This document shows, piece by piece, positions 8,159-16,749 of a stretch of DNA of 64,000 bases. The notes beneath the pieces are model-generated. The model was given only the letters and a program-made list of their open reading frames with translations. It made no database searches and was not told the origin of the DNA. Origin of the DNA: Gordonia sediminis (GTDB taxonomy: Bacteria; Actinomycetota; Actinomycetes; Mycobacteriales; Mycobacteriaceae); the NCBI GenBank assembly GCA_004193205.1, contig RZUM01000001.1, positions 1,246,424-1,310,423 of the forward strand. Reading direction: 5' to 3'. The number at the start of each line of letters is the position of its first letter. Position 1 is the stretch's first letter. Position numbers and translations under genes: made by a program.

Positions 8159-9001
8159 TCACTTCAACGCGCCTCCTGCGTCGACTGGGAGCGCAACGCC
8201 GGTGATGTACCGACTCTCGTCCGAGGCAAGCCACAAGACGGCGTCGGTGATGTCGTCGGGTGCCAGATAGGGGACCGGCAAGAGGTTCAGGTAACCCAAC
8301 GCGGCTTCGGCCTCCGCCAATGTCGGGTTCTCCAAATCGGGTCGAAACGCGCGGTACGTGGCGTCGTTCATGATCATCGGGGTCTTGACGTTGGTGGGAT
8401 GCACGGTGTTGACCCGGATGAAGTGCGGTGCGAACTCCTTTGCATAAGCCCGCATCATGCCGACGAGACCGTGCTTGGCCTCGGTGTAACCGCCGGGTGC
8501 CCCGAGCGCACGCAGACCGGCGAGGGAACTGGTGATGATGATCGAGCCACCGTCTCCCGAGTCGATCAGCGCACGACGACTTGCTTCGACCGTGCAGAAC
8601 ACGCCGGTGAGGTTGACGTCGACAACGAGCCGAAAGGCGGCCAGTCGACTGACGAGGTCTGCGGTATCGAGTCCGTAGGGTCCGACGATCCCGGCGTTCG
8701 CGCAGACGATGTCGAGTCGACCGAGTTCCGCCACGCCGTCGGACACCGCGGCCGCCATCTTCTCGATGTCCCGGACGTCGACGCGTCGCGCAACGATCCG
8801 GCGATCCAGCGCCTCAACCGCCCGCACCGTCTCGGCGAGGTCCTCGCGAGTGGCGAGAGAGTAAGGGACACTGTCGATCTCATCGCAGATGTCGACCGCG
8901 ATGATGTCGGCGCCCTCGGCCGCCATCCGTATGGCGTGGCTTCGGCCCTGACCTCGCGCAGCGCCCGTGATCAACGCGACCTTGCCGGTCACACGACCCA
9001 T
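8159..9001 (-). CDS. Mycofactocin-coupled-type SDR oxidoreductase
   Basis: 280 residues from the ATG at 8999-9001, which has a strong AGGAGG site; an upstream in-frame ATG is less likely. The N-terminal GAARGQGRSHA loop followed by an extended IAVDICDEIDSVPYSLAT segment and DLAETV is characteristic of SDRs associated with the peptide-derived redox cofactor mycofactocin, which often keep a non-exchangeable nicotinamide. The YTEAKHG motif supplies Tyr-x3-Lys. Related family members oxidise alcohols. It lies 92 bases downstream of the regulator gene on the same strand and is probably co-transcribed with it. Confidence 0.88.
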   Translation of the reverse strand: MGRVTGKVALITGAARGQGRSHAIRMAAEGADIIAVDICDEIDSVPYSLATREDLAETVRAVEALDRRIVARRVDVRDIEKMAAAVSDGVAELGRLDIVCANAGIVGPYGLDTADLVSRLAAFRLVVDVNLTGVFCTVEASRRALIDSGDGGSIIITSSLAGLRALGAPGGYTEAKHGLVGMMRAYAKEFAPHFIRVNTVHPTNVKTPMIMNDATYRAFRPDLENPTLAEAEAALGYLNLLPVPYLAPDDITDAVLWLASDESRYITGVALPVDAGGALK

Positions 9002-9093
9002 GATTGACCTCCTGAAAATATGGAACATTCCCGGCGGGCGGATGCCGTGCCGGGTCCGGACAGACGCGCAGTCAGCGCGCCCCGTCTCATGCG

Positions 9094-10170
9094 CTATGCG
9101 GGCTCTGGGGTGCTTTGCTCGGTGTCGTGGGCACTATCGCCGTCGACGTCGCCGGTCAGGTCGGTGCCGATCTCGAGGTCCTCGGCGCCCGGCACACCGA
9201 TTCCGGAGATACGTACCAGTCGGTGTTCGCGCGCGGCCTTGTCGAGTGCGTCGAGGTCGTGCCGACGAATGGCGTCGACGAGGTCGGCATGGATCTTGGC
9301 CCGCTGGGCGAGGTAGGGGCCGGTGGTCTCGGAATCGCCGTCGACCGCCTTCACGGTGCTTTGGAGTCGATGGAGCATGTGGACATAGGTGTCGCGCAGG
9401 ATCCGGTTCTGGCACAGTTCGGCCAGTTTCATATGGAAGTGGGTATCGGCCTCGAAGAACGCCTCGGGGTTGTCGATGTTGCGCAGCATGTCGAAGACCG
9501 AGTTCATCAGTTCGGCAGCGCTCGCATCCGTCGCGTAGCGGGCGGCTTCGGCCAGGACCTGCGGCTCAACCGCCTGTCGCACGACGTGTGCATCTGCAGC
9601 GGACACCGCATCGACCGTATGCCAGGTCAGCACCCCGCTGATCGAGATGTCTTCGGTCGCTGCGGCGTCATCGATCGACTCGTCCGATTCGGCCGGCGCG
9701 GCCGGCAGCCCGGACGGCGGCATTTGCACCATCGCGGTGAGTGTCTCGAAACTGCTGGGAAAACCGGGTTTGTCGAGCACTCTCTGCACAGCTTCGGCGG
9801 CGAACGGCTGAGCGCGACGGAGGACCTCGCTACCCACCTCGGTCAGGGTGACCTCGATGGCGCGTCGGTCGGTCGACGACGGGGTACGGGTGAGGTAGCC
9901 GTTGCTCTCCATCCGGCTGAGGAGTCGACTGAGTCCGCTGGAGGTGAGGTTGAGTTCCTTTTCCAACCCGGCCGGCGCCACGCCGATCGTGTCGGCATGA
10001 CGTTGACTCAGCCACCGCAACGCGATGTAGTAGTCCGCGCTCAGGTCGCACGCATCCTGCAACACCGCATCGACCGATTCGTCGATGTGTTTGGCGACAC
10101 GGCGGATCGAGATCCAGGCCTCGTGCAAGTCGGTGTTTGCCATCGGGGCGTCCCCTCTGTGCTGCAGCAT
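9094..10170 (-). CDS. Chimeric transcriptional regulator: MarR-type HTH plus FCD sensor domain
   Basis: 358 residues. Residues about 15-140 read as a MarR-type winged helix: recognition region LTSSGLSRLLSRMESNGYL at 75-93 and wing DRRAIEVTLTEVG at 101-113. After an acidic linker (about 155-180), residues about 188-320 read as a GntR/FadR-type FCD ligand domain, with Arg198/Glu202 in helix 1 and the metal-ligand pattern Asp242-x3-His246, His294, His316. FCD domains normally follow a GntR HTH, so this pairing is unusual. It sits centrally between the units that carry the shared palindrome and is the obvious candidate to bind it. Start may also be the ATG at 10141-10143; both have purine-rich upstream sites. 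The last 30 residues are acidic and probably disordered. Confidence 0.8.
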   Translation of the reverse strand: MLQHRGDAPMANTDLHEAWISIRRVAKHIDESVDAVLQDACDLSADYYIALRWLSQRHADTIGVAPAGLEKELNLTSSGLSRLLSRMESNGYLTRTPSSTDRRAIEVTLTEVGSEVLRRAQPFAAEAVQRVLDKPGFPSSFETLTAMVQMPPSGLPAAPAESDESIDDAAATEDISISGVLTWHTVDAVSAADAHVVRQAVEPQVLAEAARYATDASAAELMNSVFDMLRNIDNPEAFFEADTHFHMKLAELCQNRILRDTYVHMLHRLQSTVKAVDGDSETTGPYLAQRAKIHADLVDAIRRHDLDALDKAAREHRLVRISGIGVPGAEDLEIGTDLTGDVDGDSAHDTEQSTPEPA

Positions 10171-10374
10171 TTCGTTCCCCCTGATTATTGCATGCTAGCG
10201 CAACCATACCGCGCCGATGCGGATTCCGTCGGGTGCAGCCTGGTCTCAAAAGTGTTCTGTACCAATATTTTCAGTGTGAAATCTGCGAGCCCGCGGCACC
10301 GCCCGGGAGTCGCCGAGGCGCAGCCGATGCGCTCCGGCGGCAGCGCGGTGGAGGCAACGAACTTGAGAATATTC

Positions 10375-10408
10375 ATGCTTGCGCAAGCATTAAGAGGGGG
10401 TTTAGTGT
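10375..10408 (+). promoter_or_regulatory. Promoter with perfect palindromic operator, site C
   Basis: ATGCTTGCGCAAGCAT (10375-10390) is a perfect 16-base palindrome. TTGCGC inside it (10379-10384) forms the -35, and TAGTGT (10403-10408) the -10 after 18 bases, giving a leader of about 45 bases to the ATG at 10459. It lies in the 288-base divergent gap between the regulator and the long CoA-pathway operon; nothing else is recognised in that gap. Confidence 0.78.
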
Positions 10409-10458
10409 GATCTCGACGACATTTTCACTTGCATCTGATCACGATCGTAGGTATCTGC

Positions 10459-11226
10459 ATGAGCTCAACTGACTGGAAGACGTTGATCGTCACCGTTGAC
10501 GACGGCGTCGCGACCATCGCGATGAACCGCCCCGATCGCCACAACACCGCGAACAACGCGATGATCGAGGAATTGCACCACTGCGTCGGCGCGCTGGCGG
10601 ATCGCGACGACCTGCATGTCGTACGTCTGACCGGGACCGGCCGGACATTCTGTCCGGGCGGGGACATCCAGGCGGTCGCCGATGGTGACACCTTTGTCCA
10701 GGTCGACGGTAAGGCCTCGCCGATCTATTCGGTTGCCGCCCAACTGCACGACATGCCGCAACTGACCATCGCCACGATCAATGGCGGGTGTGCCGGCGCG
10801 GGTCTCGGTTTCGCCTGCGCCTGCGATATCCGCGTCGCGAAGGCGTCGGCCAAGTTCACCACCGCATTTCTCGCGTTGGGTGTGCCCGGCGACATGTCAC
10901 TGCCGTGGTCGTTGCCACGCATCATCGGTGCCGGGCCGGCGCGCTTTCTGTCCTTCGTGCCCGACAAATTCTTGGCCGATCAGGCACTGGCGCTCGGATT
11001 GGTATCGGCGGTCTATGCCGACGACGATTACGAGGAGTCCGTCCACGCTCTCATCGCTCGGTTGGCGGCCACCAATCCCACCGCAGTGCGTGCGTTGAAG
11101 CAGAACTATCTCCAGGCCGAACGGATGGACATGGCCACCTTTGCCGACTACGAGGCCAATGCGAATCTCGCCATCTTCGATCCGAGCGGGTTCGTGGGCG
11201 CGGGCGGAGCGGGGGCCAATCGATGA
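10459..11226 (+). CDS. Enoyl-CoA hydratase/isomerase (crotonase) family protein
   Basis: 255 residues with the crotonase pattern: MNRPDRHNTANNAM near 25, RTFCPGGDIQAV (first oxyanion-hole loop, normally FSAGxD) and NGGCAGAGLGFACACDI near 105 (second oxyanion-hole loop). It hydrates, isomerises or cleaves a CoA thioester. First gene of the operon 10459-20042, downstream of operator site C. The start chosen is the ATG at 10459, which lacks a strong Shine-Dalgarno site; an in-frame ATG at 10429 would place the start inside a stretch with no family similarity. Its stop overlaps the next gene by 4 bases. Confidence 0.88.
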   Translation: MSSTDWKTLIVTVDDGVATIAMNRPDRHNTANNAMIEELHHCVGALADRDDLHVVRLTGTGRTFCPGGDIQAVADGDTFVQVDGKASPIYSVAAQLHDMPQLTIATINGGCAGAGLGFACACDIRVAKASAKFTTAFLALGVPGDMSLPWSLPRIIGAGPARFLSFVPDKFLADQALALGLVSAVYADDDYEESVHALIARLAATNPTAVRALKQNYLQAERMDMATFADYEANANLAIFDPSGFVGAGGAGANR

Positions 11227-12482
11227 GTCGAGTTGCATCCTCCCCCAGTCTCCTTGGGGGACTTCGGGTTCTCGACCTGACCACGGTGGAGGGCCACACC
11301 TGCGGGCGCATCTTGGCGTCGATGGGCGCCGAGGTGATCAAGGTCGAACCGCCCGGCGGCGAGGGGGGCCGCGGGTATCTGCCGGCCATGGAGTCCCCGG
11401 ACGATAGTCGGTGGTGGGCAGAAAACCTTGGCAAGAAGAGCGTTACGTTGAACCTGGCGGTGGCCGAGGGGCGTGCCCTGTTGGATCGCCTGCTGCCGGA
11501 CGCCGACGTCTTCGTCCACTCGTTCACCCGTCCCACCCTCGAACGCCTCGGCCTGGACCACGACGAACTCACGCGTCGGTATCCGCGACTGATCCAGGCG
11601 GCCATCACACCGTTCGGGCTCGACGGGCCCTATTCTGGTTACGAGGCAACCGATCTGACCATTCAGGCCATGGGTGGGCACATGTACGTCACCGGCGATG
11701 CCGATCGCTCACCGGTGCGGGTCGGCCTCCCCGTTGCTCATCGACACGGCGGTGCGGAGGCGGCGGCCGCGATCACGGTGGCCTACTACGAGCGGCAGGT
11801 GTCGGGCCTCGGCCAGACGATCGACGTGTCGATGCAGGAATGTGTCATCTGGACGATGCTCAACACGACGATGACCTGGGAGCTAACAGGACGAGATGAG
11901 TTGCGCGGCGGGGCTGTTCGGCGTGAACGGTCCAGCAAGATCTACACCCGGCTGATCTGGCACTGCCAGGACGGGCTCGTGCATTTCGTCCCCGTCGGCG
12001 GCGGCGGCGGCAAGTCGCGGGTGAAGTCGTGGAACCGCCTTGTCGACTGGATGGAGGCGGAAGGCTTCGGAGCGGCAATCCTGCGAGCGAAGGATTGGAA
12101 CGGCGAGCATCAGCACGACATCAGCCAAAAAGAATACGATGCCCTGTCGGCCCGCATCCAGGAATTCCTGATGACCCACACCGTCGCAGAGCTCTACGAC
12201 CGCGCCGTCACCGACGGCCTGCTGCTGGCACCGGTGGCCAGTGTCCCGGACATCCTCGAGAGTCGGCAGCTGCGGGACCGCGGGTTCTTCGAGACCGTGG
12301 CAGACCCACAGCTGGCGCAGCCGGTGACGGTCCCCGGGGCGTTCGCCCGATTCACACACACCCCGCTGACGGCTCCGACCCGGGCACCGCGCGTCGGCGA
12401 GAACAACACCGAAATCTACTGCAATGCATTGGGTATGGCCGAAACCGAGCTCGACTCATTGGCCTCGACAGGGGTGATCTGA
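11223..12482 (+). CDS. Class III CoA-transferase-like subunit with His in place of catalytic Asp
   Basis: 419 residues of the CaiB/BaiF family (LGGLRVLDLTTVEG, GAEVIKVEPPGGEGG, GLGQTIDVSMQE). At the position of the catalytic Asp this protein has His173 (LPVAHRHGGAEA), whereas the CoA-transferases at 1843-3060 and 12484-13737 keep Asp. With the neighbouring CaiB gene starting 2 bases after its stop, it probably forms a heteromeric CoA-transferase resembling the two-subunit benzylsuccinate CoA-transferase type, this being the non-acylated subunit. It is translationally coupled (ATGA) to the crotonase. Acceptor acid unknown, presumably aromatic. Confidence 0.85.
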   Translation: MSRVASSPSLLGGLRVLDLTTVEGHTCGRILASMGAEVIKVEPPGGEGGRGYLPAMESPDDSRWWAENLGKKSVTLNLAVAEGRALLDRLLPDADVFVHSFTRPTLERLGLDHDELTRRYPRLIQAAITPFGLDGPYSGYEATDLTIQAMGGHMYVTGDADRSPVRVGLPVAHRHGGAEAAAAITVAYYERQVSGLGQTIDVSMQECVIWTMLNTTMTWELTGRDELRGGAVRRERSSKIYTRLIWHCQDGLVHFVPVGGGGGKSRVKSWNRLVDWMEAEGFGAAILRAKDWNGEHQHDISQKEYDALSARIQEFLMTHTVAELYDRAVTDGLLLAPVASVPDILESRQLRDRGFFETVADPQLAQPVTVPGAFARFTHTPLTAPTRAPRVGENNTEIYCNALGMAETELDSLASTGVI

Positions 12483-12483
12483 C

Positions 12484-13737
12484 ATGACCGAAACTCTCGA
12501 GCCGGCGGCTGTGGTGGAAGCCTCGGACACCGCGCAGCCCTTTGCCGGGTTGAAGGTCGCCGATTTCACATGGGCGGCGGCCGGCCCGATCATCAGTAAG
12601 CAGCTCGCCGACCTCGGGGCCACCGTGGTCCGGGTCGAGTCGACCCGGCACCCGGACAGTGTGCGCTTCGGCGGGCCGTTCCTCGACGACATCCCGGGCA
12701 TAAACCGGAGCGGATTCTTCGCCGACTTCAATTCGTCGAAGAAGAGCCTGGCCCTGAACATGGCGAATCCGGACTCCCGCGATGTGGCTCTGCGCCTGAT
12801 CGATTGGGCCGACGTCGTGATGGAGTGCTTCACCCCGCGGGTGATGGAGAAGTGGGGTCTGAACTATGCCGTGCTGTCGCAGCGCAAACCCGACCTCGTG
12901 ATGTTCAGTAGCTGCCTGCAAGGGGGAACCGGGCCGTACCGCGAGTACGCCGGTTACGGCGGTCAGGGTGGTGCGCTGGCGGGCATCCATTACCTCACCG
13001 GCTGGCCCGACCGTGAGCCGTGCGGCCCGAAAGGCGCGTACACCGACACCATCGTCCCGCGCTTCGGCCTCGCGGCGATCGCCGCGTCGCTCGCCTACCG
13101 TCGCGAACACGGTGTGGGACAGCACATCGACCTGAGTCAGATCGAGGTCGCCCTGCAGTTCCTGGCGCCCGAGATCGTCGACTACAGCGTGCACGGACGG
13201 GTGGCCGAGCGTACGGCGAATCGCAACGGTGTCAGCTCGCCATGCGGGGCGTTCCGGTGTGCCGGCGACGACCGATGGATTGCCGTCGAGGTTCGCGACG
13301 ACGGCGACTGGTCGAACCTGGCAGATCTGATGGGTCGACCGGACTGGGCGTTGTGCGACGAATATGCCTCGGCCGAAGGACGATTGGTACACCAGGGGGC
13401 GATCGAAGAACGGTTGCAGGCATGGCTGCTGGATCAGGAGGCCACCACCGTGATGCACGAGGCTCAGGCCCGCGGGATTCCCGTCGGCGTGGTGCAGAAG
13501 GGTTCGGATCTGTTCGATGACCCCCAACTCGTCGCCCGCAATCATTTCGTCCCCCTCGAGCATCCGGAGATGGGGATCTGCCGGTACAACGGTCCCAGCT
13601 ACCGCTTCTCGCGCACGCCGGCCGAACTCCGCTCGGCTGCACCCCTATTGGGGGAGCACACCGGCGAGGTCATGGAGATGCTCGGATACTCTCCTGCGGA
13701 GATCGACGCATTGGTCGCTGCCGACATTCTCGTCTAG
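12484..13737 (+). CDS. Class III CoA-transferase (CaiB/BaiF), catalytic subunit
   Basis: 417 residues, with FAGLKVADFTWAAAGP at 20-35, LGATVVRVEST, and GAYTDTIVPRFG, in which Asp188 fits the catalytic aspartate of the family (Y-x-D-x3-P context). It begins 2 bases after the stop of the His173 paralogue and very likely partners it. The pair would transfer CoA to the pathway acid before the hydratase/aldolase steps encoded downstream; the operon also has an ATP-dependent CoA ligase (17553-19166), so two different acids or two entry steps may be activated. Confidence 0.88.
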   Translation: MTETLEPAAVVEASDTAQPFAGLKVADFTWAAAGPIISKQLADLGATVVRVESTRHPDSVRFGGPFLDDIPGINRSGFFADFNSSKKSLALNMANPDSRDVALRLIDWADVVMECFTPRVMEKWGLNYAVLSQRKPDLVMFSSCLQGGTGPYREYAGYGGQGGALAGIHYLTGWPDREPCGPKGAYTDTIVPRFGLAAIAASLAYRREHGVGQHIDLSQIEVALQFLAPEIVDYSVHGRVAERTANRNGVSSPCGAFRCAGDDRWIAVEVRDDGDWSNLADLMGRPDWALCDEYASAEGRLVHQGAIEERLQAWLLDQEATTVMHEAQARGIPVGVVQKGSDLFDDPQLVARNHFVPLEHPEMGICRYNGPSYRFSRTPAELRSAAPLLGEHTGEVMEMLGYSPAEIDALVAADILV

Positions 13738-13829
13738 GGACGTATCACACAGTCCTGCAACATTTTCCAGTCCCACAACTCTGCATGGTCCCTACTCACT
13801 TGCTCAGCCCAAGAACGGAGGCGATCCGC

Positions 13830-15155
13830 ATGGCATCGTCACAGGATTACGAAGAACTCGTCGAGGTGGACGCCGGCACAGCCATGGGCGAACTCCTTCG
13901 GCTGTACTGGATGCCGGTACTGCCGTCGAAAGATCTGATCGCCGGGAAGCGGCCCACGCGCATCCGACTGCTCGGTGAGGATCTCGTCGCGTTCCGCACC
14001 CCGGATGGCGAGGTCTGCATCCAAGGTGCGGTCTGCCCGCATCGTCAAGCACCGTTGTTTTACGCGCGCAACGAGGTCGGCGGGCTGCGCTGCGTCTACC
14101 ACGCCTGGAAGTTCAATGCGAACGGGCTGTGCACCGGTATGCCGAACGAGGCCCGGGCCCGCAAGCACCCGGAGAAGATCAGGATCCCGTCCTATCCGTG
14201 CCGGGAACGCAACGGTGTCGTGTGGGCGCACATGGGCAACGATCGCGGTGATGCCTCCGAGCTACCGGATCTTCCTGCTGTGGAATGGAATATGGTCCCC
14301 GAGGAGCAGGTGTACATCTCGTTGCGGGTGCAGCAGTGCAACTGGGTACAGGCCCTGGAGGGCGAGATCGACTCCAGCCACGCACCGATCCTGCACGGCC
14401 GTGTCGACGGCGGCGGCCTACGATCGCAGACCGCATGGGACAACGACCTCGACCCCGAACTCGAGGCGGTCGACACCGAGCTGGGCACCATGGTGGGCGC
14501 ATGCCGCGAGTCCGGCGACAAGAACTACTGGCGCATCAACCATTTCATGATGCCCTTCTGGACCCTGGTGCCGCCGACCAGTCCCTATCCGAATCTCAGC
14601 GGCCACGCCTGGGTGCCGATCGACAAGCACACGACCCTGACGTTCATGTTCTCCTATCAGCCCACCGAGCCGCTCCCTGAGAAGGTCACCCGCCTGTACC
14701 GCGACGGCGCCCGGGGGCGACAGTCGGGCCACCTCAGCGAGGACGCCCACCTGGCCGGACCCGACGCGCACATCCGTCCGTTCGGAGCCTACTGGCCGAC
14801 TCTCAACGCCGCCAACGACTACGGCTATGACGAAACGCTCGAGGAATCGCATTTCTCGGCGCTGCCAGGTCTCTGGGTGCAAGATGCCGCATGTCAGGAG
14901 GCACTCGGCCCGATCATGGATCGCAGCAAAGAGAATCTCGGCGCCAGCGACCTCGGTATCATCCGGATGCGCCGGATGCTCCTCAAGGCCGCGCGTGCGC
15001 TGCGCGACGACAAGGAGCGGCCACCGTCATCGGATCGGCCGGAGCTCTATGCGATTCGGGCCGCGTCACCGACCCTCGACCGGGACACCGACTGGCGCAC
15101 GGGCTCTGCCGAGTTCGTCAGTGCGGGCGGAGATTACGGATATGACGTCCTCTGA
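13830..15155 (+). CDS. Rieske non-haem iron aromatic oxygenase, large subunit
   Basis: 441 residues from the ATG at 13830 (ACGGAGG upstream). The [2Fe-2S] Rieske site is C69-P-H71 ... C88-x2-H91; the mononuclear iron motif is E177-x3-D181-x2-H184-x4-H189. Domain order and single-gene architecture fit the phthalate/phenoxybenzoate dioxygenase and O-demethylase group of alpha-only oxygenases that use a VanB-type reductase, which is encoded at 25468-26424. It could dihydroxylate or O-demethylate the aromatic ring. It follows the CoA-transferase by 92 bases and its stop overlaps the DUF35 gene by 14 bases. Confidence 0.93.
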   Translation: MASSQDYEELVEVDAGTAMGELLRLYWMPVLPSKDLIAGKRPTRIRLLGEDLVAFRTPDGEVCIQGAVCPHRQAPLFYARNEVGGLRCVYHAWKFNANGLCTGMPNEARARKHPEKIRIPSYPCRERNGVVWAHMGNDRGDASELPDLPAVEWNMVPEEQVYISLRVQQCNWVQALEGEIDSSHAPILHGRVDGGGLRSQTAWDNDLDPELEAVDTELGTMVGACRESGDKNYWRINHFMMPFWTLVPPTSPYPNLSGHAWVPIDKHTTLTFMFSYQPTEPLPEKVTRLYRDGARGRQSGHLSEDAHLAGPDAHIRPFGAYWPTLNAANDYGYDETLEESHFSALPGLWVQDAACQEALGPIMDRSKENLGASDLGIIRMRRMLLKAARALRDDKERPPSSDRPELYAIRAASPTLDRDTDWRTGSAEFVSAGGDYGYDVL

Positions 15156-15612
15156 GTGCTCGTCGCCACGACACTCCGACACGCCCGAGTCGGTACCGTT
15201 CGACGATCGTCCACGGCCGGTGGCCGATGCCGTCACCACGGAGTACTGGAAATGGATTCAGCAGGAACAACTTCGACTGCAGTGGTGTGAGTGCTGTGCT
15301 CGCCTGATCTTTCCGCCGACACCGTACTGTGCGGGCTGTCGTACCGCCCCGTCGCAGTGGCGTCAGGTGTCCGGTCGTGGCACCGTCGTCAGCTCCGGCG
15401 TGGTGCGGAAGTCGTTCGTGCCCGGACATCCACCGCCCTACGCGGTGGTGTGGGTTCGGTTGGCGGAGCAGGACGACCTGGAGATGGTGTCGAACTTCCC
15501 GATGGAGGGCGATCGTGCGCCCACCATCGGCCGGCCCGCGCAGTTGACCTTCGAACGACGGGACTGGGGTTTGCTGCCACAATTCGTTCCCGGAGACAGC
15601 CATGACGAGTGA
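15142..15612 (+). CDS. Zn-ribbon OB-fold (DUF35) acyl-CoA-associated protein
   Basis: 156 residues. A rubredoxin-like zinc ribbon is visible as C-x2-C (CECC) followed by C-x2-C (CAGC), then an OB-fold segment GRGTVVSSGVVRKSF...PPYAVVWVRL. DUF35 proteins pair with thiolase-like enzymes; the best-known case is the ChsH2 DUF35 domain with the aldolase Ltp2 in steroid side-chain breakdown. The gene overlaps both neighbours (14 bases with the oxygenase, 11 with the thiolase-like gene), supporting a complex with the latter. Confidence 0.85.
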   Translation: MTSSECSSPRHSDTPESVPFDDRPRPVADAVTTEYWKWIQQEQLRLQWCECCARLIFPPTPYCAGCRTAPSQWRQVSGRGTVVSSGVVRKSFVPGHPPPYAVVWVRLAEQDDLEMVSNFPMEGDRAPTIGRPAQLTFERRDWGLLPQFVPGDSHDE

Positions 15613-16705
15613 CGGTGTGGCGGTCGTCGGCGTCGGCTCCGCGCCGATCGTGCGACGAACCGACCGAACACTCCTCCAATTGGCTTGTGAGGCAGTGTTA
15701 TCCGCAGTCGACGACGCCGGAGTCGCGATCGACGACATCGATGGCTATGTCGGTACCCCGGTCGCGCCGAACCCGTCGGCGGTGCACGCCGATGGTGTTG
15801 ACGAGGTGTCCGGGGCGCTGTTGCAGCGAACCCTGGGCATGGCACCGAATTGGTCGGCCGATCTGATCGCGATGAGCGGGGCCGCGGTCGTCGCCGCCGC
15901 CCACGCCATTCGTTCCGGCGAGGCGAGGTATGTCCTCGTCGTGCGTGCCATTGCCAACCCACCCGGCGTCTACAGCGCGACCACCACCGTGCAGGCGGCC
16001 GGCGCCAACCAGTTCCTGCTGCCGTACGGGTACGGGGCGGCCTGGGCGCGCCACGCGCTGTGGTGGGCGCGCTACATGGCTGACCACGGCGCGACGCGCG
16101 AGGACCTCTACGCCGTCGTCGGGACCGGGCGTCGGCATGCACAACTCAATCCGCTCGCCTACTGGCAGGGCACTGAGCTGAGCTTGCCGGAGTATCTCGA
16201 TGGACCGTGGGTCTGTGAGCCGCTGTCCATTTTCGACTGCGATATCCCGGTCACCTCGGCGGTCGCCTTCGTTCTCACCCAAGCGTCACTCGCGGATCAC
16301 CACGCACATCCCGCCTTTCTGAGCGCCGGTGTCTCCAACGCGAAACCGGCGAGAGTGTTCGCCGATGCGGGCATCCGACCGCAGGATGTCGATGTCGCGC
16401 AACTCTACGACGGCTTCGCGCCATTCGTCCTGATGTGGCTGGAGAAGCTGGGGTTTGCCGACGCGGGCAAGGCCTTGCAGGTCATCGACGAACTCGGCAT
16501 CGGACTCGACGGCACCCTTCCGGTGAACACCTTTGGCGGCAGTCTCGGCGAGGGTCGGCTCCACGGAGCAGGGCACATCCGAGAAGCAGTACTCCAGGCC
16601 ACGGGGAGGGCGGGGGAGCGGCAGGTGCCGAATGTCCGTCACAGTCTCGCCGTAGTCGGTGTGCCAGAGACGGCCACGGCGCTGCTCTTCCGGGGGGATC
16701 GGTGA
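15602..16705 (+). CDS. Thiolase-superfamily protein lacking the catalytic Cys; probable Ltp2-type retro-aldolase
   Basis: 367 residues of the SCP-x/thiolase fold with NTFGGSLGEGRLHGAGH near residue 295 (thiolase N-x-GG-x-GHP-like region) and DVAQLYDGFAPF. Where thiolases have CASG, this protein reads AMSG (residues 90-93), so the nucleophilic Cys is missing and Claisen chemistry is unlikely. The same loss defines Ltp2-type aldolases, which retro-aldol cleave beta-hydroxyacyl-CoAs and need a DUF35 partner. That partner lies immediately upstream, and a hydratase follows downstream. Likely products are acetyl- or propionyl-CoA and an aromatic ketone or aldehyde; this is inferred. Confidence 0.82.
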   Translation: MTSDGVAVVGVGSAPIVRRTDRTLLQLACEAVLSAVDDAGVAIDDIDGYVGTPVAPNPSAVHADGVDEVSGALLQRTLGMAPNWSADLIAMSGAAVVAAAHAIRSGEARYVLVVRAIANPPGVYSATTTVQAAGANQFLLPYGYGAAWARHALWWARYMADHGATREDLYAVVGTGRRHAQLNPLAYWQGTELSLPEYLDGPWVCEPLSIFDCDIPVTSAVAFVLTQASLADHHAHPAFLSAGVSNAKPARVFADAGIRPQDVDVAQLYDGFAPFVLMWLEKLGFADAGKALQVIDELGIGLDGTLPVNTFGGSLGEGRLHGAGHIREAVLQATGRAGERQVPNVRHSLAVVGVPETATALLFRGDR

Positions 16706-16749
16706 GCGGCGCGTCGCATCTGTCAGATCAACGCCCAAGAAGGAAGGCC

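Noticed and set aside
9115-10410. 431-codon open frame on the plus strand
   Set aside because: Antisense to the regulator gene, which has clear MarR and FCD patterns.
12352-13563. 403-codon open frame on the minus strand
   Set aside because: Shadow of the CoA-transferase gene, which has full family motifs on the plus strand.
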